NCBI RefSeq assembly: GCF_001956215.1
Contig: NZ_MRTQ01000002.1
Location: forward strand, 124,001-188,000
Source: Paenibacillus sp. FSL R5-0490
GTDB lineage: Bacteria > Bacillota > Bacilli > Bacillales > Cytobacillaceae
Length of the DNA stretch: 64,000 nt
Reading direction: 5' to 3'
The position numbers were made by a program, and so were the translations under genes. How positions within the stretch are numbered: position 1 is the first letter of the stretch; each line of letters begins with the position of its first letter. A model generated the notes under the pieces. It had not been told where the DNA came from, searched no databases, and was given only the letters and a program-made list of their open reading frames with translations. Shown here piece by piece: positions 36,499-45,421 of the stretch.

Positions 36499-36936
36499 TT
36501 ATCCTTCAAGAATTTCAACTTTCTCCATAACATCGCCGTTTCTCATTGCTTTAACTGCTTCCATCCCGGAAGTAACTTTTCCGAAAACAGTGTGAACACC
36601 GTTTAGGTGAGGCTGTGGCTCATGAACGATAAAGAACTGGCTTCCGCCTGTATCGCGGCCCGCGTGAGCCATAGAAAGAGATCCTTCTACATGCTTATGA
36701 GGGTTTCCTTCTGTTTCACACTTGATTGTGTACCCTGGACCACCAGTCCCTGTTCCATTCGGGCACCCTCCCTGACTTACAAACCCAGGAATTACACGAT
36801 GGAAATTCAAGCCATTATAAAATCCTTCATTAACAAGTTTTTTGAAATTTTCAACTGTCCCTGGTGCTGCTTCAGGATAAAGTTCAAATTCAACCTTTTC
36901 CCCGTTTTTCATTAATATGTATCCTTTTTCTGCCAT
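36499..36936 (-). CDS. ppiB: Cyclophilin-type peptidyl-prolyl isomerase
   Basis: A 145-residue cytosolic cyclophilin. Core residues include [33 protein letters not shown] and [11 protein letters not shown]. It catalyses cis-trans isomerisation of X-Pro bonds. ATG at 36936 (MAEKGYIL) has AAGGAG 9 nt ahead; the ATG three codons earlier overlaps that site. Confidence 0.95.
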   Translation of the reverse strand: MAEKGYILMKNGEKVEFELYPEAAPGTVENFKKLVNEGFYNGLNFHRVIPGFVSQGGCPNGTGTGGPGYTIKCETEGNPHKHVEGSLSMAHAGRDTGGSQFFIVHEPQPHLNGVHTVFGKVTSGMEAVKAMRNGDVMEKVEILEG

Positions 36937-37091
36937 ACTAATCATCTCCTTATGTAAAAATCAAATTAATAATACCATTAATCTCATCAGGAATAAAATC
37001 AAAAGACGTTTTTTCCCTGATTGAACATATAAAACAAAGGGTAAAGTTAAGATAGATTAAAAAGCAGAGATGTCTTATTGGAGGTTTTAGA

Positions 37092-37748
37092 ATGAAAAAA
37101 TGGGCTTTTGTCTCGGATTTTGACGGAACAATTTCGAAAAGAGACTTTTATTTAATAATGATGGATAAATATTTTCCGGAGGGGCGCAAGCTGATGCCCA
37201 AATGGAAGGCTGGAGAGATAAAGGATATTGATTTTTTGAATAAAGTCTTCACATCGATTAATCAGGATGAAGAACAAATTATCAGCGATATTCTTTCCAT
37301 TGAAATAGATGAATATGTACCAGATTTTATTGTAAAGATTCAGCAGAATGGCGGAGATTTTTATATTTTAAGTGCAGGCACAGACTATTATATCCGCCAC
37401 ATCTTAAAAAAGTATGGTATTAGAGATGTTAAGGTTTTTTCAAATGAAGGATATTACCATGAGAAGAATGTCCATATGAATATTGATAAAAATCATCAGC
37501 ATTATCATGAACAATATGGCATTGATAAATCAAAGGTGATTCAGGACCTGCAGAAGGAATATGAAACTGTGTTTTTTATGGGGGACAGTGAACCGGATTC
37601 CCACCCGGCAGAGCATGCTGATATCACTTTTGCCAAAAATGGGCTTCAGGACCTTCTTCGGGAAAAGGGCATAAGGTTTGTTCCAGTAAAAGAATTTACA
37701 GAGGTGGAAGAGTATTTAACTGAAGAAGGCATTTTGTCTAAATCCTAG
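37092..37748 (+). CDS. HAD-IB phosphatase, MtnX-like
   Basis: A 218-residue haloacid-dehalogenase phosphatase. It has DFDGTISKRD (nucleophile Asp10), ILSAGTD (motif II, about residue 95) and FMGDSEPD (motif IV, about 163). The layout fits MtnX of methionine salvage, but no mtn genes are nearby, so substrate is open. A terminator follows. Confidence 0.88.
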   Translation: MKKWAFVSDFDGTISKRDFYLIMMDKYFPEGRKLMPKWKAGEIKDIDFLNKVFTSINQDEEQIISDILSIEIDEYVPDFIVKIQQNGGDFYILSAGTDYYIRHILKKYGIRDVKVFSNEGYYHEKNVHMNIDKNHQHYHEQYGIDKSKVIQDLQKEYETVFFMGDSEPDSHPAEHADITFAKNGLQDLLREKGIRFVPVKEFTEVEEYLTEEGILSKS

Positions 37749-37752
37749 AGTA

Positions 37753-37790
37753 AGCTCCCGGGAAAGCAGCTGGCTTTACCCGGGATTTTT
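37753..37790 (+). terminator. Terminator after the HAD phosphatase gene
   Basis: CCCGGG-AAAGC/GCTTT-CCCGGG stem followed by ATTTTTC. Confidence 0.88.
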
Positions 37791-37799
37791 CTATGTACG

Positions 37800-37961
37800 T
37801 TAACCAAATAACTCCAAAAATAATATTAAGATAAATATAATCATTGCATAAAATGATAGATGCAGAAATACAGTTGTTAATCTAAATTTGATTTCTTCCA
37901 CATTTAATGACTGTTGTCTTCGAGTCCTTGCCCTCACTGCCGCAACACCATCCCTGCACAT
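37800..37961 (-). CDS. Candidate small membrane protein, 53 residues
   Basis: An open frame from ATG 37961 to TAA 37800 that gives a basic, Arg-rich N-terminus, then VEEIKFRL and a strongly hydrophobic C-terminus (TTVFLHLSFYAMIIFILILF) that looks like one membrane helix. It fills an otherwise empty 330-bp gap. The ribosome binding site is weak for the ATG; a GTG at codon 9 is an alternative. No family recognised. Confidence 0.45.
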   Translation of the reverse strand: MCRDGVAAVRARTRRQQSLNVEEIKFRLTTVFLHLSFYAMIIFILILFLELFG

Positions 37962-38012
37962 AATAATTTGATCATCTGATCATCGTCAATGAATTATTAT
38001 TCTTCATGAAAC

Positions 38013-38061
38013 ATGCGCTTCCCTTCAAAAAATTAAAACTGAATTTCCTGGGGAAGCGCAT
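38013..38061 (-). terminator. Long-loop hairpin after the HD-domain gene
   Basis: ATGCGCTTCCC/GGGAAGCGCAT, a perfect 11-bp stem with a 27-nt loop. The T run is short (GTTTCAT), so terminator activity is uncertain. Confidence 0.55.
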
Positions 38062-38080
38062 AACATGACAGAAATTTAGG

Positions 38081-38605
38081 TTATTCTTCTTTTTTTTCAA
38101 GATATTGATCAATCTTATTATCGAGAAATCCAAGGCTTTTCATAGCCCGCTCAAAATCAAGTTCACGATAGTGATGGGCTCCACCGGGTTCTTCATCTTT
38201 TTCATCTGCCAGTTTGACCAGGGATTGCAGCGGTGTTCTGACCACTTCGCCTCCAGGCAGAAATGAATCCGTGTGAAAAAGGATGGCCAAGGCAATTTCT
38301 TTTGCTTTTATCGGGTTTTCGCCAAGTCTGATCAGGAGTTTATGTGCCCGCTCTGCACCCTTAATGGCATGAATGTCGTTCTGCCTGTATAGGTCGTAAT
38401 CCCATTTTCCATTTTTGTACCAGGTATAATGGCCAATGTCATGCATAAAGCCAGCTTTGGCTGCTGAATCAACATCTTCTCCCATTTCTTTGGCAATCTG
38501 GAATGCGTGATAGGCGACAGCAATAGCATGAGCGATGCCGGAGCGTGAAATATATTTTTGTGCGATCCGATGCTGATAGATATCGGTCAGTTTAACATCC
38601 CTCAT
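38081..38605 (-). CDS. HD-domain phosphohydrolase
   Basis: A 174-residue HD superfamily protein. The metal motif is FMHDIGHYTWY (HD at about residues 54-55), with a first His in AYHAF and a later Asp in KLADEKDEE. Such proteins hydrolyse nucleotides or nucleotide-derived signals; the substrate is unknown. It lies 23 nt after a ribbon-helix-helix-like gene and is probably co-transcribed with it. Confidence 0.85.
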   Translation of the reverse strand: MRDVKLTDIYQHRIAQKYISRSGIAHAIAVAYHAFQIAKEMGEDVDSAAKAGFMHDIGHYTWYKNGKWDYDLYRQNDIHAIKGAERAHKLLIRLGENPIKAKEIALAILFHTDSFLPGGEVVRTPLQSLVKLADEKDEEPGGAHHYRELDFERAMKSLGFLDNKIDQYLEKKEE

Positions 38606-38628
38606 GTAATTCTCCTCCAGGTTAATAA

Positions 38629-38823
38629 TTAAAATTTCTTATTGAGATTTTTTTGCTTATTCATTACTTCATATGATTTTTCAATAATATCTGTTAACAC
38701 ATCGCCCTTATAAATCCTGCCGAGTTTCGTGTTTTCCTGATAATAATCAACAATTTCATCAAGCTTATTTGAAGTTTCTTTTGATATGCGGACATTTAGC
38801 TGAATACGGGTTTCTCCACTCAT
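38629..38823 (-). CDS. Ribbon-helix-helix-like small protein
   Basis: A 64-residue protein with an N-terminal beta strand RIQLNVRISKET followed by helices (NKLDEIVDYYQENTK ... GDVLTDIIEKSYEVM), the pattern of Arc/CopG/MetJ DNA-binding proteins. AGGAGG precedes the ATG. It heads a two-gene unit with the HD-domain protein and may be autoregulatory, which is inference. Confidence 0.7.
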   Translation of the reverse strand: MSGETRIQLNVRISKETSNKLDEIVDYYQENTKLGRIYKGDVLTDIIEKSYEVMNKQKNLNKKF

Positions 38824-38953
38824 TGTAATCCTCCTGGCTATTAATATCTAACAGCTAGCAACTTGATAGCGAATGCTGTCGTTTTGTTAGTGGGTGCTAT
38901 AAATATTTAGATTACACTGTTTTCCTGAATTATTCCAGTATAAAGTTTTCTGA

Positions 38954-38989
38954 GAGAAAAAAGAGAACAGCTATGTAAGCCATTCTCTA
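38954..38989 (-). terminator. Terminator after the class A PBP gene
   Basis: AGAGAA-n-GGCT/AGCT-n-TTCTCT hairpin, followed by TTTTTTC on the minus strand. Confidence 0.8.
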
Positions 38990-39001
38990 TTTAACGCTTA
39001 T

Positions 39002-41080
39002 TCAATTGCTGAATTGATCCCATTTGTCCTTCAGGAATCTGCCGAAATCCTCAACCTCCTGCTTTCCTTCTCTCAATTTTTCCTTCCAGATTGGAAGATC
39101 CTCTCTCAGTTTGCCTTCGAATTTTTCAGCCTGTTCTTTAATGGTTTGACCAATTTCTTCTGTTAATTCCTTTTTCTCGAGCTTTTCATTTACCGATTTA
39201 GTAGCAAATTCGCCTTCCTGCATGTGTGGCAGGCTTGACTCCATTATCGATCTGAAAACAGGGACTGCTGTCTCGGAACTGCTTTTTGACAGATAATGTT
39301 CCCTGTCAGTCTGATCATACCCGAGCCAGACAGCGCCAACCAAATTCGGTGTGTAGCCTACAAACCATTGATCCTTTGTTCCGTTAATGTCTTTATATGG
39401 GAGCTGTGTAGAACCCGTTTTTCCGGCGATTTGAACTCCTTCTATCTTCGTAGCGCTCCCTGTGCCGGTTTCAACTACATTTAAAAGCATGGAAGTCATC
39501 TGGTTAGATACGGTTTTCGTCGTAACTTTAACTGTTTTTTTGTCACGCTCCGCAATGATGCTTCCGGTCGGGCCCACGATTTTCGTAATTAGATGGGCAT
39601 CGTGGCGCTTGCCGCCATTAGGGAAAGCCGCATATGCTTCGGCCAGCTTTAAAGGTGAAATTCCCTTCCTCATCCCGCCTAAGGCAATACCGAGATATTC
39701 ATCTTCTTTTTCGAGCGGGATGCCGAACCGCTCCAGAGCATCCAGTCCTTTATCCAGTCCTATTTCATTAAGCAGCCATACGGCTGGGACATTGATCGAG
39801 TCTTCCACAGCTTTATACATGGACACTTCGCCTGCGTATTGTCCTGAAGCGTTAGCCGGTGTGTAATCTCCGTATGTTACGGGTTCATCCTTCAGCATCG
39901 ATGTTGGTGAGTATCCCTCTTCAAGTGCAGGTGTGTAAACGGCTAAAGGCTTAAGTGTTGATCCTGGCTGAGCTTTGATGTGTGTGGCTCTGTTGAATCC
40001 TCTGAAAACATGTTCCCCTCTGCCGCCGACCAGCCCTCTGACGCCCCCTGTCGCGGGATCAAGAAGGACAGCACCGCTCTGAACGATTTCTCCATTCATG
40101 CCAGCCGGGAAAATTGAGTCCTTTTGATAAACATTTTCCAGGCTTGATTGCAGATTTTGATCCATTTCTGTGTAGATTTTATACCCTCTGGTAAATATCT
40201 CTTCCTGTGTTAATCCGTACGTATTAATTGCTTCATCAAGGACGGCATCAACATAGTAAGGGTATTTCCTTTCCTTCTTGCTTCGGGTTCCTTCCTGTAA
40301 GTGAATCTTTTCATTTACAGCGTTCTCATACTCTTCTGCTGAAATCATCTTGTGCTCCTTCATCTTACCAAGGACAATATTCCTTCTTTTGATTGCACGT
40401 TCGTAATGATTGTATGGATCGAGAGCAGAAGGCGATTGAAGCAAGCCTGCAAGCAATGCACTTTCGCTGATGCTCAATTGCTTTGGTGTTTTGCTGAAAT
40501 ACTTATTGGATGCCTGTTCGATTCCCCATGAGCCGCTTCCGAAGTAAACCTGATTTAAATACATTTGCAGGATTTCATCTTTTTTATAATTTTTTTCGAT
40601 TTCAACTGCCAGGAACAGTTCTTCAGCTTTTCTCTTGTAAGTCTGTTCAGGTGAAAGTAAAGCATTTTTGGCGAGCTGCTGGGTAATGGTACTTCCTCCG
40701 CCGGTTATGCCTCCTGCAAATAAGTTGCCAAAGAAGGCTCTGGCAATCCCTTTTATATCAAAGCCGTTATGCTTATAAAAGCGTTCATCTTCAATCGCGA
40801 TAACGGCATTGCCCACATGTTCAGGCAATTCTTCAATATTTGTTCCCTCTGCTCTGTTTTCCGCAAGACTAGCAGCAGTATCACCGTCTTTATCGTAAAT
40901 AACAGTTGACTGCCTTAATCCCTCTTTTAAAGTCTCTACATTAGCTGTAGCTGCCAGAAACGCAAAAAAGAGAATGGTTAAAAGTAATATAGTTAGTGAT
41001 AGAAGCAGCAGAATTTGTGTCAGGTGCTTTTTACGCCAAAATCCTGCAAAAGCTTCTTTGAATCGCTGAAATTTTTCCAT
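39002..41080 (-). CDS. Class A penicillin-binding protein (transglycosylase/transpeptidase)
   Basis: A 692-residue bifunctional peptidoglycan synthase. It has an N-terminal membrane anchor (residues 22-46). The GT51 domain shows EDERFYKHNGFD and GGSTITQQLAKN (residues 95-150). The transpeptidase domain has STLKP (active Ser, about residue 377), SIN, and AGKTGST (about 550). The C-terminal 70 residues are a Lys/Glu coiled-coil. It belongs to the PbpF/PBP1A-like group. It has its own promoter region and terminator. Confidence 0.92.
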   Translation of the reverse strand: MEKFQRFKEAFAGFWRKKHLTQILLLLSLTILLLTILFFAFLAATANVETLKEGLRQSTVIYDKDGDTAASLAENRAEGTNIEELPEHVGNAVIAIEDERFYKHNGFDIKGIARAFFGNLFAGGITGGGSTITQQLAKNALLSPEQTYKRKAEELFLAVEIEKNYKKDEILQMYLNQVYFGSGSWGIEQASNKYFSKTPKQLSISESALLAGLLQSPSALDPYNHYERAIKRRNIVLGKMKEHKMISAEEYENAVNEKIHLQEGTRSKKERKYPYYVDAVLDEAINTYGLTQEEIFTRGYKIYTEMDQNLQSSLENVYQKDSIFPAGMNGEIVQSGAVLLDPATGGVRGLVGGRGEHVFRGFNRATHIKAQPGSTLKPLAVYTPALEEGYSPTSMLKDEPVTYGDYTPANASGQYAGEVSMYKAVEDSINVPAVWLLNEIGLDKGLDALERFGIPLEKEDEYLGIALGGMRKGISPLKLAEAYAAFPNGGKRHDAHLITKIVGPTGSIIAERDKKTVKVTTKTVSNQMTSMLLNVVETGTGSATKIEGVQIAGKTGSTQLPYKDINGTKDQWFVGYTPNLVGAVWLGYDQTDREHYLSKSSSETAVPVFRSIMESSLPHMQEGEFATKSVNEKLEKKELTEEIGQTIKEQAEKFEGKLREDLPIWKEKLREGKQEVEDFGRFLKDKWDQFSN

Positions 41081-41230
41081 GGTGACTCCTTCTTTATTTC
41101 TTTAAGTTTCCTTATTATTTCCCCTTATTATATATTAAACGAACAAACTGTATAAAAAGTTTCATGTTCAAAAATAGGGACTGTCCATAAAAAGCTTGTT
41201 TTCTTTTTGAAATAATGCTATATTGATTAA

Positions 41231-41347
41231 GCGATGAGCTAATTGCATAAGACGACAGACACGCTCGTTTGAGCAATGCACTATGTGGAGTGCAGTCGTG
41301 TCGCCGCAATACGTAGAAAAAGACGCCTCTCTGGGGCGTCTTTTTTA
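41231..41347 (+). ncRNA. Candidate small RNA with three-way junction and terminator
   Basis: TTGTTT (41196-41201), 17 bp and TATATT (41219-41224) form a plausible promoter. The predicted transcript folds as GACACG (41258-41263) pairing with CGTGTC (41297-41302), enclosing two hairpins: CTC-GTTT-GAG and GCACT-ATGTGG-AGTGC. A strong terminator AGACGCC/GGCGTCT with T run follows at 41316-41347. No convincing open frame lies in it. The terminator also serves the convergent helicase gene, so it alone is not proof of an RNA. Confidence 0.5.
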
Positions 41348-43582
41348 TTTGATTAAAGTTGTAAGATATGAGCCTGCTGCAGCTGATTGGAGCCGGGCTG
41401 CTACATAGGGCGGCAAGGCGTTCTTATGGGTCTCCGCCGGCATGCCAAGCCACAAAATATGTCTGTCAATTAAGAGGAACGGGAACGGGAGGCATATTGC
41501 CGATATCTCATCAGGAGAAATGAAAGGGACAGCATGCTCTGCAAGCAAGATCAGCTTCGTTTTTGGTGGCCTTTTGGAAAGTGCCTGCCCCCACTCTTTT
41601 CCCAATCCCTCTCCATTTGGCAGCGAAATAATAATTTCCTTCTTCGCTTTAGAAATATCCTCAAACACTTTCTCCAATTTTTTTGCATGCATCCATTGAA
41701 GGCGCGGATGCTGATTTTTAATCCACCTGCCAATTTGATCAGGATGAATGGCCTGTCCATTGTGCGCTTGATGATCTGCCAGCTTCCGCCATGTTTTATT
41801 TCGGAATACTTTGCTTTGAATAAATTGCATATCGCAAATTTGAATGAACTTCCCCTTGGTTCTTGTTATGGCAACATTCAAAAGCCTTTCGCTATCTTTC
41901 CCAATCAGCAGCATTCCAGCTCTGTCATGGGGAGCGGCATCGGCAGAGTCAAAAATCATGACATCCCGTTCACTTCCCTGAAAACGGTGAACAGTCGCAG
42001 CAATAATATCAGAGGAAGTTCTTTCTTCTTCATATATTTCGCAGAGAAGCTGTTCCATTAATAATGCCTGTGCGCGGTAAGGAGTAACATATCCTATCGA
42101 CCGGCTTCCTCCTATGTAAGCTTCATGTATCAGCTGAAATCCAAGCGATAGATTCCAAAGATTGATTCTTGAATTTGAGCTGCCATCTTTAATGCCATAT
42201 TCACCTGATCCATTGGTATTGATCAGGATTGACGCATTGCCGGGAAAAGGTGTGCAGGCTGCAATAGGCGCTCTGGCGGCCAATACATCGGGGTGGTCAC
42301 CTACGAGTGAATGATAAATATGTTTATTGGAAAAAGCGGAAATGTCCGGGTGCATACGGCGCTGTTCTTTTAACAGAAATAGGTGCGGATGCAAGTGTCC
42401 ATCCTTGACTGCATCAGACACGCCTGAGTGGTGAAAGATATCCTCTCTCAGCCATTTTTCCGACAGCTTATGTTTTGAGGCAGCAATAGGCGGAAGCTGT
42501 TTAAAATCCCCGCAGACGATTACCCTTTTTCCAAGCGAAGCTGCAAAGGCAGCCTGTGGAACATAAGCCATGCTGGCTTCATCGATGATGACCAAATCAA
42601 AATTTTTCTCATAAATTGCCGGGTCACTTGCTGCTTTTGCAAGTGTTGTTCCAATAATAGAAGCGTTTTTTACAAACTCTATTTCTTTTTGCCTGATTTT
42701 TTCAATTACTCCGGACAGCTTCTTTTCAATTTCAATTAGCTGATCGGAATCTCTTTGGCTGAACGATCGTGATAAATCCTGTTTAAGCAGGCGTCGGTCC
42801 TCCATTAGAGCCGCTTTTTGCTCGGAGAGATTAGAGTGCTGCTTGTTTAAAAGAAACTCGGCTGTCAATGAAGGATGATTGATCAATGCCGGACCGATTT
42901 GTGACCCGTAACGAAGCAGATCACCATCAGCAATTGTTCTTTTGCCTGATGCAAAGGCTGAAATCTCTGCCATTAGGACATCTATTGCTTGATTGGAATG
43001 GGCCAGAATGAGAACATTTTGCCCTTTAAAATATTTATTGGCGGCCACACGTGCTAGTGTGTAGGTTTTTCCCGTGCCTGGCGGTCCCCAGACATATGTG
43101 ACTGGATTATATTTGGAACGCAATATAAGTTCATGGGTACTGCTCTTTACTTTATCAGCAGGGTGCATGGGAGACATGGAAGGATCCATCAATTTTTTTA
43201 TTCTGGCCCTCTTTCTTTTGCTGTCTTTTATGTCCTCTAAGCGCTGAAAAAGCTGATCCAATAGTTCCCATGGGTCATGAAGCAAATAGGCCTCCGATAA
43301 ATCGCTGCCAATATCCTCTTTTAATGCCAAAATGACATTATTTCCTTCCGCAGAAAGGATTCTTCCTTCCACCCTCTTACTTCCCCAGTCTATTTTTATG
43401 GAAGATCCAGTTGGAATTTTAATGGCTGAAGGGGTATCGAAAAAATACGTATAGGCATCTGATTTTGAAAGAATCCGCCCATTTAGAATTAACCAGCGGG
43501 AGCTTCCGTATTTTTTTAAGTGTAAGATCTCAGCCTGGATGGCTTTTTGCCAATCCCTTATAAGCACAAGTGTTGATGTCAT
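41345..43582 (-). CDS. Superfamily 1 (Upf1/DNA2-like) helicase with degenerate PLD-like C-terminus
   Basis: A 745-residue helicase. An N-terminal beta-rich domain is followed by GPPGTGKT (about residue 170), DEASMAYVPQ, GDFKQLPPIA, and VHRFQGSERDVMIFDSAD with VAITRTKGK, the Upf1-like set. The last 130 residues (ISLPNGEG ... LPFPFLLIDRHILWLGMP) resemble a phospholipase D-type nuclease domain that has lost its HKD catalytic residues. Its role is unknown; related proteins occur in DNA repair and defence settings, but no defence partners are here. Confidence 0.85.
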   Translation of the reverse strand: MTSTLVLIRDWQKAIQAEILHLKKYGSSRWLILNGRILSKSDAYTYFFDTPSAIKIPTGSSIKIDWGSKRVEGRILSAEGNNVILALKEDIGSDLSEAYLLHDPWELLDQLFQRLEDIKDSKRKRARIKKLMDPSMSPMHPADKVKSSTHELILRSKYNPVTYVWGPPGTGKTYTLARVAANKYFKGQNVLILAHSNQAIDVLMAEISAFASGKRTIADGDLLRYGSQIGPALINHPSLTAEFLLNKQHSNLSEQKAALMEDRRLLKQDLSRSFSQRDSDQLIEIEKKLSGVIEKIRQKEIEFVKNASIIGTTLAKAASDPAIYEKNFDLVIIDEASMAYVPQAAFAASLGKRVIVCGDFKQLPPIAASKHKLSEKWLREDIFHHSGVSDAVKDGHLHPHLFLLKEQRRMHPDISAFSNKHIYHSLVGDHPDVLAARAPIAACTPFPGNASILINTNGSGEYGIKDGSSNSRINLWNLSLGFQLIHEAYIGGSRSIGYVTPYRAQALLMEQLLCEIYEEERTSSDIIAATVHRFQGSERDVMIFDSADAAPHDRAGMLLIGKDSERLLNVAITRTKGKFIQICDMQFIQSKVFRNKTWRKLADHQAHNGQAIHPDQIGRWIKNQHPRLQWMHAKKLEKVFEDISKAKKEIIISLPNGEGLGKEWGQALSKRPPKTKLILLAEHAVPFISPDEISAICLPFPFLLIDRHILWLGMPAETHKNALPPYVAARLQSAAAGSYLTTLIK

Positions 43583-43757
43583 TTTTTATCGTCCTTTGTT
43601 CACTAAGATAGTCAATTAAACTAATATATCATTTACCTGCCAATACGCAAAAGAAAAGATGAAAACTGAAAGATTGCTGATATCTCAGGTTAATTCTCCC
43701 GAAGTATGAGATAATGTATAAATAACACTTAATTGAATTAACGAAAGAGGGATCAGT

Positions 43758-43931
43758 GTGAAGCGCAGAAATAAATTTGAACAAAATGATGTTGTGATTC
43801 TGGTTGATACAGGAGAAAAAGTGACAATCAACAAAACTTGCTATGTGGCTAAAATGAAGAAATACACGTATACAATTAAAGAAAATCCGAAAATGTTTTA
43901 TTTCGAAGAAGAAATGAAGGAAATACTTTAA
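43758..43931 (+). CDS. Small hypothetical protein, 57 residues
   Basis: Starts with GTG 43758 after GAGGG. The product MKRRNKFEQNDVVILVDTG... is a small beta-rich, charged domain with VTINKTCYVAKMKKYTYTIKE, like a minimal SH3/OB-type barrel. It ends 7 nt before the convergent GH18 gene with no terminator between. Not recognised. Confidence 0.7.
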   Translation: MKRRNKFEQNDVVILVDTGEKVTINKTCYVAKMKKYTYTIKENPKMFYFEEEMKEIL

Positions 43932-43938
43932 GAATTGA

Positions 43939-45201
43939 CTATAGAATAGTAAAATTTTTATCCGCAAAGGCCCAGTTCTGCGGAAAACGCAAGCTCAATT
44001 GCCAGTATGTCATCCCTAACAGATTATACTGGTCAATTAACTTATATTTTTCAGTAATGCTGCGGATATCTTCAAACCAGACCACATGCTCTTCTGCTCC
44101 ATTCCAGTATTTGAACCATGGGGATGCTGCATACCCATCAAATTGAATAATCGCTCCTCTCTGTAATGCTAAATTTTGAATGGCTTGCATGGATAATGAG
44201 CGGGTTCGATTATCCGCTGTTCTCCAGTCATAGCCATATAACGGCAAGGCGATTTGCAGTTTTTTCGGATCAATCTGGGTGGTTGAATATTTAATAACCT
44301 CCTCGACCCACCATAGTGGAGCGACGGGATTGGGAGGACCTGTGGGATAACCGTAATCCATGGTCATGACTGCAACAATATCTGCTTCCTCTCCAATGGC
44401 TTTATAATCATATGCCCCTATTATCCGGTTTGCTGGGATATCTTCAGTCTTAGCATGTACATTAACATGAAGAACTTTAGGCCCTAAGGCGTTTTTTAAT
44501 TCTTTAATGAATGAATTGAAATCCTGGCGCCTTTGCGGCGGGATAAACTCAAAATCCAGACTGATGCCTCCATACCCTTTTTGGCTGACAAAATTCATCA
44601 GGCTTAAGATTAAGTTCCTTCTATAAACTGGCCATTCAAGTACCCCTCCAATTAATTCAGCATTAAAATCCCCTTCTGCAAGGTTTCGGATCATAAGTAG
44701 CGAAATGACATTCAAACGCTTGCTTTCTGCCAATATGGCTGTATCGTCAAGCTCTATATAGGCATACCCTTCCTTTGTCAGCGAGTAGGAGGAAATGGCA
44801 ATGTAGGTTAAATGCCTTGCAGTTTCCCTGAAAGCGGGCAACAATGTTTCAGGAGAATACGGGACTATGAAACCTAACGTACTCATAACTAGTTTACGTG
44901 CTGATGGGATGTTTAATTTCTGGCCGATATAGAGCCTACCCGGGATGATCCCCGGATTTGCTGACAAAATGGCACTAATTGATGTCTGGAAACGCTGGGA
45001 AATGGTCCATAGTGTGTCTCCCTGCTTTACTGTATAAGCTCTGATAACAGGTCCATCTTCCGGAATATATAGAGCTAAACCAGGGATAATGCCAGGTCCA
45101 TTTTCAAGCCCATTTGCCGTTATTATGCTCATGATCGGAATATTAAACTTTTGTGAAATGCTCCAAAGACTATCGCCTGCCTGAACGATGTGAATTCCCA
45201 T
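43939..45201 (-). CDS. LysM-GH18 spore cortex hydrolase (SleL/YaaH-like)
   Basis: A 420-residue protein with two N-terminal LysM domains (residues 2-47 and 53-98; GDSLWSISQKF and GDTLWTISQRF) and a GH18 barrel. The catalytic stretch is GGISLDFEFIPP (about residue 222), with VMTMDYGYPTGPP. No signal peptide, as usual for SleL/YaaH, which is made in the mother cell and acts on muramic-delta-lactam cortex or in spore coats. Single gene. Confidence 0.9.
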   Translation of the reverse strand: MGIHIVQAGDSLWSISQKFNIPIMSIITANGLENGPGIIPGLALYIPEDGPVIRAYTVKQGDTLWTISQRFQTSISAILSANPGIIPGRLYIGQKLNIPSARKLVMSTLGFIVPYSPETLLPAFRETARHLTYIAISSYSLTKEGYAYIELDDTAILAESKRLNVISLLMIRNLAEGDFNAELIGGVLEWPVYRRNLILSLMNFVSQKGYGGISLDFEFIPPQRRQDFNSFIKELKNALGPKVLHVNVHAKTEDIPANRIIGAYDYKAIGEEADIVAVMTMDYGYPTGPPNPVAPLWWVEEVIKYSTTQIDPKKLQIALPLYGYDWRTADNRTRSLSMQAIQNLALQRGAIIQFDGYAASPWFKYWNGAEEHVVWFEDIRSITEKYKLIDQYNLLGMTYWQLSLRFPQNWAFADKNFTIL

Positions 45202-45365
45202 AAAGCACCTCTTTTCACTTGCTTTTAAGTTAGTTTATGGGTGTGGCAAGCCTGAATAGTACAATAAGGCATTATTAGAGCGCTTTCTATAATACTGGAG
45301 ATTGTTTCGGTGCTGCTGAATGATTGGACGGGGTGTTTTTGATGCTTGCAAAGCGCATTACTCTC

Positions 45366-45407
45366 AAAAAAACAAGTGGCTGCAAGAATTCTTGATAGCC
45401 ACTTGTT
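45366..45407 (-). terminator. Terminator
   Basis: AACAAGTGGCT/AGCCACTTGTT stem with a long A/T loop and a T run on the minus strand, after the acidic protein gene. Confidence 0.88.
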
Positions 45408-45421
45408 GATGCTTCTATATA

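Noticed and set aside
41176-41192. GGGACTGTCC-like sequence as an insertion sequence end
   Set aside because: No partner inverted repeat, transposase fragment or target duplication was found.
41115-41309. 64-residue minus-strand open frame in the gap before the SF1 helicase end
   Set aside because: No ribosome binding site or family resemblance; composition looks like non-coding DNA, and it overlaps the candidate RNA.
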